Origin: Thermoguttaceae bacterium
Lineage (GTDB): Bacteria > Planctomycetota > Planctomycetia > Pirellulales > Thermoguttaceae
Direction: 5' to 3'
Length of the DNA stretch: 64,000 nucleotides
Assembly (NCBI GenBank): GCA_017408405.1
Contig: JAFQUP010000096.1
Span: forward strand, 1 to 64,000
Shown: positions 47,588-57,054 of the stretch, in pieces
Layout of the letters: every line of letters starts with the position of its first letter
Position numbering within the stretch: position 1 is the first letter of the stretch
Translations under genes and position numbers: made by a program
Notes under the pieces: model-generated
What the model was told of the DNA's origin: nothing
The model's input: only the letters and a program-made list of their open reading frames with translations
Databases searched by the model: none

Positions 47588-47911
47588 TCTTAATATCTCC
47601 CAAAAAAATATATGTTTGAAAATCTACTCCTATTTTGACATGAAATCGCATAAAACGCAAGTAGGAATTGATATTTTTTTGAAAACAAACTCAATATTCG
47701 ATTTAATAATACCAAATAAATGGTTTTTTCAGGCAAGTTTTAATCAACTCAAGTCTTTTTTAACGCTAAAAATTTAAACTTGACGGTTTTTTAACGTTAA
47801 GATAAAATATGACAATCTCATGAAATTTAACGATTAAGAAATAGATTTAATCCAAAAGTTTAAACCGCTCAGGATCAAATTCGCTGAAAAAAACAGTATG
47901 CCAACCTATTA
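47588..47911. promoter_or_regulatory. Regulatory region upstream of groES with three operator-like repeats
   Basis: Gene-less region. A groES promoter candidate on the minus strand is at 47706-47736 (TTGCCT, 19-nt spacer, TATTAT with TGG before it). Three copies of TTTAACG-n-TAA lie at 47759-47769, 47790-47800 and 47826-47837; the middle one reads TTAACGTTAA, a palindrome. They surround the plus-strand promoter at 47780-47808 and lie upstream of groES, so one regulator could act on both. Confidence 0.45.
47780..47808 (+). promoter_or_regulatory. Consensus promoter facing no known gene
   Basis: TTGACG, 17-nt spacer, TAAAAT on the plus strand. Downstream lies repeat copy C and then the 3' end of a convergent gene; no plus-strand ORF is convincing. 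It may drive a non-coding RNA. Confidence 0.55.
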
Positions 47912-48077
47912 AACGCCCTTCCCGAAACTACTTTCCAGAGACAAAAACGTGAGTATTTTTGAATTTTCACGAGAATCCGAATGTTCCGCATATTTCAGGA
48001 TACGCAGAACACTCAAGAACGCGGGCAAAAATCAAAAAACTAAGTCTTTCTGAAAATGGAGTTCCGGGAAGATTCTT
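47912..48077 (+). repeat. Intergenic near-palindromic repeat, copy C
   Basis: Ends CCCTTCCCGAAACT and AGTTCCGGGAAGATTC face each other; the interior shares ATTTTTGAATTTTC with copy A and GGCAAAAATCAAAA with copy B. It stops 4 bases short of the LarA-like stop codon, so on the minus strand it would form the 3' end of that transcript. Confidence 0.7.
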
Positions 48078-48081
48078 AAAA

Positions 48082-49365
48082 TCAGTCCTGATTCAACTTT
48101 TCCGCGGTAGTCCAAAGTCCTGCGGATGGAGTACTGATGAAGTAAACCTCCTCGCCGTCTGGCATCGTATTGAATCCATTTTTCATGACGGCCGGATCGT
48201 AACGTTTCAGCATTTCATCCAAATCCGCGTAGCCAAAGCAAACTCCTTCAACTTCTTCCTTGGTCAATGCTCCCGGAGCGTAGGTAATCTTGAATCGCCC
48301 TTCACTCGATCCATGAATAAGGTGAGCCGTACCGTGCGTTAAATCCTGAAGCATAGGTTCTGTCTTCCAAAGTTTCAAGATATTTTCGGTACCGGAATAT
48401 CCATATTTACGAATGAGCAGGTCCACATCTTCCTGTTCACCAAAACGTTTCAGACCAGGAGCGAGAATCAGGAGTTCACCACCGTCCGCCATGGCCTTTC
48501 GAGTACGGTAAATTGCTTTGTTCGCGACCCACGTACTATAGAATTCATCCCCCTGCATGACAGCGACAACTTTTTTAAGTGGCGGAACTATCGTAATATT
48601 TTGTGCTCTGGATGCTTTGGCCGCGTCAAGATACGTGTCAAGATCATTACCAACGTAAACTCCCGTATGACCAAGTTCACCGTTTTGATCATACGCCATG
48701 ACAACTTCAAAGAAAAAGTCCGGAAAATGTCCGAGGAAATCCGCTTCCGCCTTATTGTAGCACGCGCGAAGCGGCGAAATGAGAGTTCCCAAATTGTTTT
48801 CAATTCCACAGCAGGCAGCCGCCATATGCGATGCGCAAATCATCGGCTTGCCGGCAAGTCCAATAAAGTAGTTCTTATTGTGGTTAGCAAAACCCAATAC
48901 TTCATGGGGCACAATATGCCCAACATTAATAATCAAATCCCATTCACCATCAAGCAGAAGCGTATTGAGCGAAACAGGAATCGCCCAGTCCACTTTACCG
49001 CCGGTCGCCTCTTTCACGAAATCAGACGAAACTTCACCAATGGTTCGGGAACCGCCGCGCCAATCGTGAACATGAATTCGATCAAGCGGAATGGAACCAA
49101 ACATCCAGCGATTCTGCTCATCCGTATGCGGAACATGCTGACCAAGAGTAGGAATCACGTGGACGTCCGAGGTCTGGGAAAATATTTTATAGAATTCCTC
49201 AGTAATCCACCCCGCTCCACTGTGCGCGCGCGTAATATCCGGCGGCAAAAGAAGAACACGCTTTGGATTCGCGCAAATTTGGCGGCGCGCCTCATCCGCC
49301 GCTCGATGAACCAGTTCCAAAATCCGTTCACGGGTCAAACGACCTTCTTCTGAAAACCATGTCAT
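48082..49365 (-). CDS. LarA-like (lactate racemase domain) protein
   Basis: DUF2088/LarA family, nickel-pincer racemases and epimerases of alpha-hydroxyacids. 427 residues. DITRAH matches the N-terminal D-x-TR segment; GQHVPHTDEQ carries the histidine equivalent to H108; VGHIVPHEVLGFANHNKNYFIG aligns with the GxxxPHxxAGFSGGxK block of LarA, keeping its histidine and lysine. No larB, larC or larE (pincer cofactor synthesis) is in the window, and the SGG part is altered (ANHN), so the substrate may not be lactate. AAGGA precedes the ATG. A single-gene unit. Confidence 0.8.
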   Translation of the reverse strand: MTWFSEEGRLTRERILELVHRAADEARRQICANPKRVLLLPPDITRAHSGAGWITEEFYKIFSQTSDVHVIPTLGQHVPHTDEQNRWMFGSIPLDRIHVHDWRGGSRTIGEVSSDFVKEATGGKVDWAIPVSLNTLLLDGEWDLIINVGHIVPHEVLGFANHNKNYFIGLAGKPMICASHMAAACCGIENNLGTLISPLRACYNKAEADFLGHFPDFFFEVVMAYDQNGELGHTGVYVGNDLDTYLDAAKASRAQNITIVPPLKKVVAVMQGDEFYSTWVANKAIYRTRKAMADGGELLILAPGLKRFGEQEDVDLLIRKYGYSGTENILKLWKTEPMLQDLTHGTAHLIHGSSEGRFKITYAPGALTKEEVEGVCFGYADLDEMLKRYDPAVMKNGFNTMPDGEEVYFISTPSAGLWTTAEKLNQD

Positions 49366-49731
49366 GATTTTTTCCTTATGTTTTTCTCAGGTTAAGAGAT
49401 CTCTCAAAAATTTTTCTTCATTTATTTTACACAAAAAAAATTTAAAGTAAATAAGGAGCGGTAAAAATTTTAATAACATTCTCCTCTATCTAATAAAAAT
49501 CAAGAAATGGATAAAATTCGCGGACAAAACTCTTCTCCGCGAGAGCAAAGGACCTTCCCAAAACGTTTCGCGCTGTGAAGCCCTCCCGTGAAAGAGAATA
49601 GCTCACGTCCATCAATTCGTCCGTTCAAAACCTTGAATCCTCATTTTCTACGCCGCGAAATCAAAGAAAATTTAAAAATTCAGTTCTTGAACAATCGGAA
49701 TTATTCTCCTGGAATGAAAATTCATCAAACG
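49366..49731. other. Gene-less stretch with a partial repeat end
   Basis: About 365 bases between two minus-strand genes. At 49549-49566 it has GGACCTTCCCAAAACG, the left end of the dispersed element, but I cannot find a matching right end, so this may be a decayed copy (E). No supported ORF. Confidence 0.4.
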
Positions 49732-51828
49732 TCAGGAATTTTCCGCGCTTTGAATCTTCCTGATCTTTCGATCCAGCGTCGTCCGTTCAATCCCCAGAAG
49801 CAGCGCGGCCCGGCTTTTATTTCCTTCGGTAAATTCCAACGTTTTTCGAATATGTTCCAATTCCGCTTCCTGAAGAGAAACCGGACGAAAATCCTCGCCG
49901 GAAGGCGCGAGTGCCGGTATGGAAGAAAGCTCGCCAGAATCAGTCCCGGCCGCAAGGTTTGAAAGAAGAATGTCGGACGCTTCAATTCGATTTCCGCGAG
50001 CCAAAACGACGGCACGTTCAATAACATTTTTCAATTCACGAATATTTCCCGGCCATGCGTACTGCTGAAGCAGCGCAAGAGCTTCCTGCGAAAAACCAAG
50101 GAGCTTACGTCCTGTTTCCGCTCGAAAACGCTGAAAAAAATGCTCCGCTAGAATCGGAATGTCCGTAACTCTCTGTCGAAGCGGCGGAACGAGAATCTCA
50201 ACGACTCTCAATCGAAAGAAAAGGTCTTTTCTGAATCGGCCCGCAATAACTTCCTGCTCCAAATCACGGTTGGTCGCGGCAATGACTCGCACATCAACCG
50301 AAATCGGCTTCGTCCCGCCGACACGTTCAAAAGGATGCCCCTCAAGCACACGCAGAAATTTGGCCTGGATATTCAGTCCCATCTCGCCAATTTCATCAAG
50401 CATGAGCGTCCCGCCGTTAGCGGCTTCAAATTTTCCAATTTTTCTGTCTGTCGCACCAGTAAAAGCACCGCGTTCATGCCCAAACAGTTCACTGGCAAGA
50501 AGATCTTCCGAAAGTACCGCGCAATTCAGACAAACGAAAGGAGCCTTTTTTCTTGAACTTGAAAAATGAACAGCCCTCGCGACAAGCTCCTTGCCGGAAC
50601 CGCTTTCACCATGAATCAAAACCGTCGCGCGACTGTTCGCCGCCAAAGCAATCTGCTCGGTAATCTCCTGAACCGCCGGACTGTTTCCGATGATTTCACT
50701 CTGAACCCCAAGGCGCTTGCGGAGATCCGCGTTTTCATCTCTGGCTCGATTCAGACTTTCTTCAAGCAAATTTTGCTCTCGGAGATTCTCAAACATAATC
50801 CCTAAAATTTCCGCTACGCCTAAAGTAAAATCCAGATCCTGAACATCCGGAACCCGACGCGGATCGGTTGAATAGACATGGAGAATCCCCCAACGCCTCG
50901 CATCGACAAATATTGGCGCGCAGATCACGCTCGTCGTGTCAATAATTCCTTCACTGTTTCGACGCCCTAAAATACTATCACCGCGAACATGGCGGGCAAT
51001 AACGGCATTTCGAGACTCAAGAACCGTCTGCGCAAGATAATCAGAAACCTTCTGGTAAGTATTGGATTTACCGCGAATACCAGCCCCTGACGTCATAGAC
51101 GCGCTAACTTCCAGGGCATCGATTGGGAATTTGTCCTCACACGGCACAGGTAATAAAAGAACCGCCGCATGATTAACCGGCAATTCACGCAAAAGATACT
51201 GAAGAGCCAAATCCAGCTTGGCTCTTTCGTCAGCACCGCGATTTATCTCAATCGCCAGTCGGCAGAGATTGGCAATCGAACGCCGAATCCGTTTCCCCGC
51301 CGGATTGGATAGTCCAGAATTTTCCAGTTCAATGGTTTCCAAAAGCCGCGCTTTGTCACGGCGGAAAGTAATCATCGTTTCTTCTGAAACTTCCATGTTT
51401 CCAGACAAAACGTGCGAACTTCCCAAAACGCTCGAACTATCCATTTTTTCCGTAGCAAATTCCGCCGGTGGAATTTGAAACTCACTGCTTGAACCATCGG
51501 AAGGAAGTTCACGAAGCTCATTGAGAAACATCAAGTGCGACTTGCCAAACATCAAAATATCGTTCGTGGACAGACGAAATTCAGCCTCCGAATCAATTTT
51601 TCGACCGTTTACCAGAGTTCCGTTTCTACTCTGAAGATCCTTCAGAAACCACGCGTCCTGCTCTTCATCAAAACGAATCTGCGCCTGCGCCCGACTGCAT
51701 CGGTCATCTTTCAAAACGATCGTATTTGAAGGGGCACGGCCAATCGCCGTAACTCGATCAGAGGTTAATCGAAATACTTCGTTCCAACGGGATTCATCCC
51801 GAAAAACCAGATATGCGGATGCGTTCAC
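49732..51828 (-). CDS. FHA-GAF sigma-54-dependent transcriptional activator
   Basis: Enhancer-binding protein of 698 residues, starting at GTG (AAAGG upstream). FHA domain about 20-100 ([25 protein letters not shown]), GAF domain about 190-350, AAA+ sigma-54 interaction domain about 375-610 with Walker A GESGSGKE (near 405), GAFTGAT (near 456) and [11 protein letters not shown], and a Fis-type HTH at the end ([22 protein letters not shown]). The FHA domain would sense phosphothreonine, so a Hanks kinase such as the one at 35169-36584 could be an input (inference). No sigma-54 promoter (TGGCAC-N5-TTGC) was noticed nearby. Confidence 0.93.
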   Translation of the reverse strand: MNASAYLVFRDESRWNEVFRLTSDRVTAIGRAPSNTIVLKDDRCSRAQAQIRFDEEQDAWFLKDLQSRNGTLVNGRKIDSEAEFRLSTNDILMFGKSHLMFLNELRELPSDGSSSEFQIPPAEFATEKMDSSSVLGSSHVLSGNMEVSEETMITFRRDKARLLETIELENSGLSNPAGKRIRRSIANLCRLAIEINRGADERAKLDLALQYLLRELPVNHAAVLLLPVPCEDKFPIDALEVSASMTSGAGIRGKSNTYQKVSDYLAQTVLESRNAVIARHVRGDSILGRRNSEGIIDTTSVICAPIFVDARRWGILHVYSTDPRRVPDVQDLDFTLGVAEILGIMFENLREQNLLEESLNRARDENADLRKRLGVQSEIIGNSPAVQEITEQIALAANSRATVLIHGESGSGKELVARAVHFSSSRKKAPFVCLNCAVLSEDLLASELFGHERGAFTGATDRKIGKFEAANGGTLMLDEIGEMGLNIQAKFLRVLEGHPFERVGGTKPISVDVRVIAATNRDLEQEVIAGRFRKDLFFRLRVVEILVPPLRQRVTDIPILAEHFFQRFRAETGRKLLGFSQEALALLQQYAWPGNIRELKNVIERAVVLARGNRIEASDILLSNLAAGTDSGELSSIPALAPSGEDFRPVSLQEAELEHIRKTLEFTEGNKSRAALLLGIERTTLDRKIRKIQSAENS

Positions 51829-51892
51829 GATTTACCTTTCTCTCTCCGCGTAATTGCTTGAAGTCGCGTTTTTCACGTTTTACGTTTCTAAT

Positions 51893-51921
51893 AGTTTACC
51901 TCATCTTTCAAAATATTTCAA
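51893..51921 (-). promoter_or_regulatory. Promoter of the sigma-54 activator gene
   Basis: Minus strand TTGAAA, 17-nt spacer, TAAACT, preceded by a C-run (CCCCACCCC). The leader is about 60 nt. Confidence 0.6.
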
Positions 51922-51997
51922 GGGGTGGGGGAAATTTTGTCAAAAATCCCCTTCCGCCTATTGACTTTTCTGCCTCCTAAAAATGAGTTAAAAAGTA

Positions 51998-52036
51998 CTA
52001 TGGGAGCTTACGTTCAGCGAATCGTTTTTCCCATAG
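51998..52036. other. Structured hairpin upstream of a small ORF
   Basis: Outer stem CTATGGGA/TCCCATAG, then an inner stem ACGTTC/GAA-CGT with one bulge around an AGC loop. It sits about 40 bases before the small ORF at 52074. Confidence 0.45.
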
Positions 52037-52073
52037 ACCAAATCAAAACCTTGCCAAATTTGGAGATTTTTTC

Positions 52074-52358
52074 ATGAAATCACCTTCCCCCTTGAGATTT
52101 ACCCTGTTTTTCCGTTTTCCGGTGTGGAAACAGTTCAACCATCGCCTTTCACGGTACCATAAAAAAACCTTTAAACGGGAAGAATCCACGAAATACGAGC
52201 AAAATTCCACCGTCATTGGGAAACTTTCATTCAAACTCCAGTTGAACTACACTGAATTTAAGATTAATTCCGGTTTTTCAATCTTCTCAGAAAATTCCCA
52301 ACCGTCTGTTGCCTGGAGTGAAAAGATATTTACGGAAAACATCGCGGCAGAAAAATAA
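52074..52358 (+). CDS. Possible small hypothetical protein
   Basis: A 94-residue basic reading frame (MKSPSPLRFTLFFRFPVWKQ at the start) with GGAG 8 nt before the ATG and codon choice similar to its neighbours. No recognisable domain, signal peptide or homologue known to me. No clear promoter: TTGACT at 51961 has no good -10. It is the only ORF candidate in the 51829-52556 gap. It may be chance. Confidence 0.25.
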   Translation: MKSPSPLRFTLFFRFPVWKQFNHRLSRYHKKTFKREESTKYEQNSTVIGKLSFKLQLNYTEFKINSGFSIFSENSQPSVAWSEKIFTENIAAEK

Positions 52359-52504
52359 AACTTGAGAAATACTCACCAACCGTTTGCCGAAACTAAAAAA
52401 TGAGTTTGGAGAAATTCTCTTTAAAAAGAGGGGGCACAAACTGCTTTCACTTTGTCAATCATCTGCAATGAAGGAAAAAGAAAGCCAAATATTTATTAAG
52501 ATTT

Positions 52505-52534
52505 CGCGGAGGCCTCGTTTCCAAAACCTCCGCG
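52505..52534 (-). terminator. Terminator-like hairpin after DUF1080 gene
   Basis: Stem CGCGGAGG/CCTCCGCG with a 14-nt loop, 22 bases beyond the stop of the minus-strand gene. The T-run is weak. Confidence 0.5.
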
Positions 52535-52556
52535 TGATTTAATTAAAATCAGAAGA

Positions 52557-53249
52557 CTAAAGTTCCTTAATCATGATATTGCGCCAGCGAATTTCACCGC
52601 CGTGAGTCTGAAGCTGAATCGGACCAACTTCCGGCATATCTTTGCTGCGGTCCCAAGTATACTCCATGACCGTATCCTTAACCGTCTGTTTGCCGTTAAG
52701 CCAAACGTTCACGACATTGCCGCGAATGATAATGCGGACCGAATTCCATTCACCGAACGGTTTGTCGGCGTATTCCAGCGGATGACGCGCGTTTTTCTGA
52801 TTGTTCCAGAGACCACCGGAGCCTTTATCCGCGCCAATGCCCCACTTGCCGCCTTCTTTACGGGTATCCCAGATCTGAACCTGCGGATTTCCGCGAAGAT
52901 AAATGCCGCTGTCCGCCATCGGAACCGTTTTGTACTCGAGACGCAGCTCGAAATCGCGGTAGAATTTTTCGGTCGAAGCGTACGGGCCATTGCCGTCATT
53001 GACCAATTCACCATTTTCAATCGTCCAGTGGGCATCGTATTCCGCCTGATTGTCCGCGTAGAATTTTTCACGTTCCTCATCAGTCATCTCAAGAAGCGGA
53101 TAAGGACGAAAATCCCGTTTGCACGGTTTCCAGCCCGTCATGTCCTTGCCATTGAAAAGCGGAACAAAACCGTCATCACTCTGCGCGAAAGCCGGCAGAA
53201 TCATTACGGCTGCCAAAAGAAAAATGGCGGGGGTGAGAATCTTTTTCAT
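52557..53249 (-). CDS. Secreted DUF1080 protein (3-keto-disaccharide hydrolase family)
   Basis: 230 residues with a signal peptide ending at AFA (residue 22). DUF1080 landmarks: FVPLFNGKDMTGWKPC, WTIENGELVNDG, FELRLEYKTVPMADSGIYLRGN-type strand, GPIQLQTHGGEIRWRNIMIKEL at the C-terminus. This is the classic form seen next to Gfo/Idh/MocA genes in planctomycetes and Bacteroidetes. AAGGAG precedes the ATG. It is the last gene of the minus-strand sugar cluster, separated from the NagB-like gene by repeat copy B. Confidence 0.93.
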   Translation of the reverse strand: MKKILTPAIFLLAAVMILPAFAQSDDGFVPLFNGKDMTGWKPCKRDFRPYPLLEMTDEEREKFYADNQAEYDAHWTIENGELVNDGNGPYASTEKFYRDFELRLEYKTVPMADSGIYLRGNPQVQIWDTRKEGGKWGIGADKGSGGLWNNQKNARHPLEYADKPFGEWNSVRIIIRGNVVNVWLNGKQTVKDTVMEYTWDRSKDMPEVGPIQLQTHGGEIRWRNIMIKEL

Positions 53250-53343
53250 GTTTTTCTCCTTGGAAAAAATAAACTTTGAAATTGAAGTTCAGTTTGAAAT
53301 ATATCTGAAATTCTTAATCCGCTAAAATTGAAACTGTTCTGAA

Positions 53344-53505
53344 AGAACCTTCCCAAAATGCTTTCCCGCGGGAAAGAAGAAACTGGTTTAAATTTTGGAA
53401 AGACTCCATCCTCCCTCAAATCCCCAAAACACGCGGAACTTTCCGGAACACAGGCAAAAATCAAAATATCCGTTTTTCCGAAAATCACTTTTGGGAAAGT
53501 TTTCT
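53344..53505 (+). repeat. Intergenic near-palindromic repeat, copy B
   Basis: Ends AGAACCTTCCCAAAATG and ACTTTTGGGAAAGTTTTCT are near-perfect inverted repeats. Interior TTTAAATTTT, GGAACTTTCCGGAACAC and GGCAAAAATCAAAAT align with copies A and C. It ends 6 bases from the NagB-like stop codon. Confidence 0.75.
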
Positions 53506-53511
53506 GAAAGC

Positions 53512-54258
53512 TCAGCTGAATTCCGGAAGGGAGTCGGAATCAAGGAAAAGGGAGACCGAAGGATGACGGCGCATAATCGTCGCCGGTACCTCCGTTGAAA
53601 TCTCCGCGTCCGTCAAAAGGCGGCGGACTGCCTCACGTTTCGTCGCGGCCGGAACGGTACAGACCAGATGACTACAGGCAAAAAGAGTCGGAATCGTCAA
53701 TGTCATCGCGTGCGTCGGAACTTCATCAAGGGAAGCAAAGCACCCGTCATTAACCTGCTGCTGACGACAAACGGAATCGAGTTCAACCACTTTAACAGTC
53801 TGCGGGTCATTAAAATCAGCAACCGGAGGATCGTTAAACGCGATATGTCCATTTTCGCCGATGCCAAGACAGCAAATATCCACTTCTCCCTCGCGAAGAA
53901 GTTCTGAATACGCTTCCGCCTCCTGAAGATAATGAACCGATTTAAAAGGCACAAGGCCGAAAAGACGATCGCGCAGGAAATTACCGAATCCCTGAGGCGC
54001 CGCCGGATCAAGACCAACATATTCATCCATATGAAAAGCGTGAATCCGCTCCCATGGAATATTCGGCGATTGGGCCAGATTTTTCAGGACTTCATTCTGA
54101 GAAGGAGCCGCGGCAAAAATCATCCGTAATTCATCCTTTTGCGCAAGCAATGCCCGAATCAGCCCTTCCGCGTAGGAAGCGGCGGCAAGCCCCATGCTTT
54201 CTCGATCTGAGTACGCGCGCCAGGAAAGAAGATCTGTTTTTCCGGATTTAACTAACAT
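53512..54258 (-). CDS. nagB: Glucosamine-6-phosphate deaminase-like protein
   Basis: Member of the NagB/6-phosphogluconolactonase family, 248 residues from the ATG at 54258 (a longer frame starts at a TTG at 54324 with no ribosome site). Family motifs FHMDEYVGL and GIGENGHIAFNDPP contain the aspartates, histidine and acidic residues of the deaminase active site. NagB converts glucosamine-6-phosphate to fructose-6-phosphate and ammonia. It begins 69 nt after the secreted oxidoreductase gene and is likely in its operon. The family includes relatives acting on other sugar phosphates, so the symbol is tentative. Confidence 0.8.
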   Translation of the reverse strand: MLVKSGKTDLLSWRAYSDRESMGLAAASYAEGLIRALLAQKDELRMIFAAAPSQNEVLKNLAQSPNIPWERIHAFHMDEYVGLDPAAPQGFGNFLRDRLFGLVPFKSVHYLQEAEAYSELLREGEVDICCLGIGENGHIAFNDPPVADFNDPQTVKVVELDSVCRQQQVNDGCFASLDEVPTHAMTLTIPTLFACSHLVCTVPAATKREAVRRLLTDAEISTEVPATIMRRHPSVSLFLDSDSLPEFS

Positions 54259-54327
54259 TGAACTGCTTTCTGAAAAAAAGGAAAAAATCGGGCCATCCTC
54301 CGAATACCCGCAAAGCGGAAACAAAAA

Positions 54328-55536
54328 TCAGTAAACGTAACGCACGAGAACCGCGTCGCCAAGACCATTCAGGACAGGAGCAAGCGCCTCGCCTTCAAGC
54401 TGGGAACAATTCTCAAGAATCACGCGATAGTACGTTTTATCGTTCGGTTTTCGCAGCGCGCCCGTCAGTTCCTCAAGAGAAACAGATTTCCCGTCAAGAG
54501 TAATCCGTCCCTCGTTCGTCAATTTAACGTTAAACGTACGAACAGTAAGGTTTTTAGACTCTTCAATCACCGATTCCAGCGTCACGTGCGCGCCGTTGCG
54601 GGATTTACTGACATCCGCCGCACTCATGAACGCCATGATTTCAAGCGTTTCACGAGAATCAAACGGTGCTTTACCCGTCAAAAAGAAGCGGCAAATTTCG
54701 TCACAGAGCGGTTTATATCCGTCATATTTACCCGCGAAATCAACTCCCTTGCTGCCGAAAACGACTCCGCCGTAAGGTGCTGTCCCGGCTCGAATCCCGC
54801 GAAAAGAACCGATCCGGCCGTCGGCCCAGACTCCTACCGCCAAATCATAATTCGGAGTTGACGTTCGCGAGACACTCACGCACCCGGACCCCATCATCGT
54901 GAAAAGAGTTTCAACTCCATGAATCCCATACCAGTAAAAATCAGGATGATGCTCATTCAGAGAACAGGGACTCCACGCCTCAACACCATGCGTTTGCCCC
55001 AACGGACTGTCTTCACGAATCTTGCGGATTCCCGCACTGTAGCGTAAAGATGAGGCGGAAAATATCGGCACATTCTTTTCTGAGGCAAGACGAAAAATCT
55101 CAATCACTTCCCAAAGATTGCCTGCCATCGGCTTATCAATAAACAGCGGTTTCCCCGCGGCAATTACCGGACGCGCGAATTCCAAATGAGGACGACCGTC
55201 AACACTCTCCACCAAAACGCCATCCACGTGCGGAAGCATCGACTCTATCGTCTCGTAAATCGTCACACCAAGCGGCTCTATTTCTTCCGCGTATTTATCC
55301 TTTCGGCTCCAACTCGATTCATTATCCGGCATACCGCCCTTCACCGCTCCGACGATTTCAAGTTTTTGATAATCCCCTTCCGCGTTCGGGTCATTAAACA
55401 GTTTCGTAAACGCCGGAACATGCGAAGTGTCCGTTCCAATGATCCCAAGACGAAAAACCTCCGCTGCGCTTAAAGAGACCTGAGCGGACAAAACGAAAAA
55501 CAAACCAAATGTAAACAGGCGGGAAAGGATTTTCAT
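54328..55536 (-). CDS. Secreted Gfo/Idh/MocA-like oxidoreductase with ExbD-like C-terminal domain
   Basis: 402 residues. Signal peptide ending at LSAAE (about residue 25), then a Rossmann domain of the variant GIIGTDTSHVPAF and DKPMAGN (DKP in place of EKP). After the oxidoreductase part, residues about 335-402 (FNVKLTNEGRITLDGKSVS, EELTGAL, APVLNGLGDAVLVRY) follow the pattern of the periplasmic ExbD/TolR domain. Acts outside the cytoplasm, probably with a tightly bound NAD(P) if active. AGAGGAA precedes the ATG. Likely first gene of a unit with the NagB-like gene. Confidence 0.8.
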   Translation of the reverse strand: MKILSRLFTFGLFFVLSAQVSLSAAEVFRLGIIGTDTSHVPAFTKLFNDPNAEGDYQKLEIVGAVKGGMPDNESSWSRKDKYAEEIEPLGVTIYETIESMLPHVDGVLVESVDGRPHLEFARPVIAAGKPLFIDKPMAGNLWEVIEIFRLASEKNVPIFSASSLRYSAGIRKIREDSPLGQTHGVEAWSPCSLNEHHPDFYWYGIHGVETLFTMMGSGCVSVSRTSTPNYDLAVGVWADGRIGSFRGIRAGTAPYGGVVFGSKGVDFAGKYDGYKPLCDEICRFFLTGKAPFDSRETLEIMAFMSAADVSKSRNGAHVTLESVIEESKNLTVRTFNVKLTNEGRITLDGKSVSLEELTGALRKPNDKTYYRVILENCSQLEGEALAPVLNGLGDAVLVRYVY

Positions 55537-56025
55537 GACTGATTCCTCTGGTAAAAAAGGCCGATTTCCAGATACGCTCCAAAATTCCTGAAATTACGAA
55601 AATTCCTCATATTCTCTGATTATATTCCGCGGACGCGGTTTGTCAAGCCGTTCAAGAAAAAAAAGAAAGAAAAAAGAGAAAATATCCTGAATTTCCACGG
55701 ATTCCGGAATAAAATCTCATTTCACGTCCGTAAAATCAAAAAACAAACGATTACCATAAAAGTTTGCCTGAAATTCACCACACGCGTCAACGCGGCTCAG
55801 CCAGAGAAAAGCCGGATAAAAAGCACGTATCTCCAAAACAAAAGCGCGAAAACTCAAACCGCGGCTTTCCTGAAATCAACATTAACATTTGGCGAGCGAC
55901 TCCAAACTCCAACTCGCCATATTCAAAATCGGAAACAGTTCCTCACGGCATTTACCGCGCTCCTGACCCGGAGACGGCAGCGCACGAGAGAATATTCGCG
56001 GACCAAAGATTCACGATTCCGGATT
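55537..56025. other. Gene-less stretch upstream of the secreted oxidoreductase
   Basis: About 490 bases. It holds the promoter at 55619-55646 and an A-rich tract (about 55648-55685). No ORF on either strand is convincing and no terminator for the upstream isomerase gene was seen. Confidence 0.5.
55619..55646 (-). promoter_or_regulatory. Promoter of the secreted oxidoreductase gene with operator-like repeat
   Basis: Minus strand TTGACA, 16-nt spacer, TATAAT: nearly ideal. The spacer holds CCGCG-GA-CGCGG (55627-55638), an inverted repeat suited to a repressor. The leader is about 75 nt. Confidence 0.75.
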
Positions 56026-57054
56026 TTATTCTCCAGTCACGTCACGCACCTGAATCATTGCCCCGAGAATATTTCGCCATGTTTCCGGGTCCATCATGCA
56101 CGCGTTGGAAAACATACAGCCATCCCAGCAGATATGCTTTACCGCTCCGGTAAACTTTCCGGAATCATCGCAAAGCCAGAATTTCGCGTAATGAGGAATA
56201 TCCAGCTTACCGTTCGGATCATTCACGAGGCAATGACGCCCGGTTTTGTCGTGAGAGCCGGAACCAAAGACAGAGCCGTCATTTTGAGCGACATGAAAGT
56301 CAATCATCCACGGACGGAGTGCCGAGGTCAGCTTGAAATATGCTTCATCCAATACTGATCGATCTTTCCAGTCATATCCCTCCGGAAGAATACGGTCTTC
56401 CGGAGAGTTAAATCCCATCAGATAAAGAAGCGTATGGGACATATCCGCCTGAAAACCGAATATTTCCGGCCAAGCCACGCCTTCCAGTACGCGAAGCATC
56501 CATTTCCAGGAGTGCATTCCGCCCCAGCAGATCTCACCTTCCGCCGCAAGACGTTCACCATAATCCGCGGCGATTTTAGAGGCCTCAATGAAAGTATCAA
56601 TGATTTTCGCGGTATTCCCAACCGGGTCATCACTCCACTCTTCCACCCCGCATGAGGAATCAACGCGAATACAGCCAGAAGAACGAACTCCCAGCTCTCG
56701 CAGTTTACGCCCAATTCGGCACGATTTCCGAACCATCGAGCAGAATCTGTCACGATCTTCCGCGCTTCCCATCGCGCTTCCGCCACCGCAGCCTCCCCAA
56801 ACCGGAGCGACGCAGGAACCAATTTCCAGTCCAAGAGTACGAACTTTGTCCGCCAATCTCTCAAGGTCATCGTCCGTACTGTCAATATCCACGTGCGGAA
56901 GTGAGAGGAAAAGGTCCACTCCATCAAACTTCTGCCCATTGACCAAAGTGTCGGCAGTCATCTTCAACATCGTGTCCAAATCAATAAAAGGCTCTGTACC
57001 GGGCTGGCCTTTACCCACGACACCAGGCCACATCGCATTATGCAGTTTCAGCAT
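56026..57054 (-). CDS. TIM-barrel sugar isomerase/epimerase-like protein
   Basis: Xylose-isomerase-like (AP endonuclease 2) barrel of 342 residues without a signal peptide. Metal-binding acidic and histidine residues appear along the barrel ([47 protein letters not shown]). Such proteins are common partners of Gfo/Idh/MocA and DUF1080 genes, where they act as isomerases, epimerases or lyases on keto-sugars. AGGAAG precedes the ATG. It belongs to the minus-strand sugar cluster but is followed by 490 bases with a fresh promoter, so it is probably its own unit. Substrate unknown. Confidence 0.85.
   Translation of the reverse strand: MLKLHNAMWPGVVGKGQPGTEPFIDLDTMLKMTADTLVNGQKFDGVDLFLSLPHVDIDSTDDDLERLADKVRTLGLEIGSCVAPVWGGCGGGSAMGSAEDRDRFCSMVRKSCRIGRKLRELGVRSSGCIRVDSSCGVEEWSDDPVGNTAKIIDTFIEASKIAADYGERLAAEGEICWGGMHSWKWMLRVLEGVAWPEIFGFQADMSHTLLYLMGFNSPEDRILPEGYDWKDRSVLDEAYFKLTSALRPWMIDFHVAQNDGSVFGSGSHDKTGRHCLVNDPNGKLDIPHYAKFWLCDDSGKFTGAVKHICWDGCMFSNACMMDPETWRNILGAMIQVRDVTGE

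Noticed and set aside
48601..49353. 250-codon plus-strand ORF opposite the LarA-like gene
   Set aside because: Basic, low-complexity translation with no motif; the opposite strand shows conserved LarA residues throughout.
52080..52110. CCCCCTTGAGA, considered as a seventh C-run promoter
   Set aside because: No -10-like box lies 15-19 nt downstream, and the site is inside the possible small ORF.
52602..53279. 225-codon plus-strand ORF opposite the second DUF1080 gene
   Set aside because: Antisense to a gene with a signal peptide, ribosome site and family motifs.
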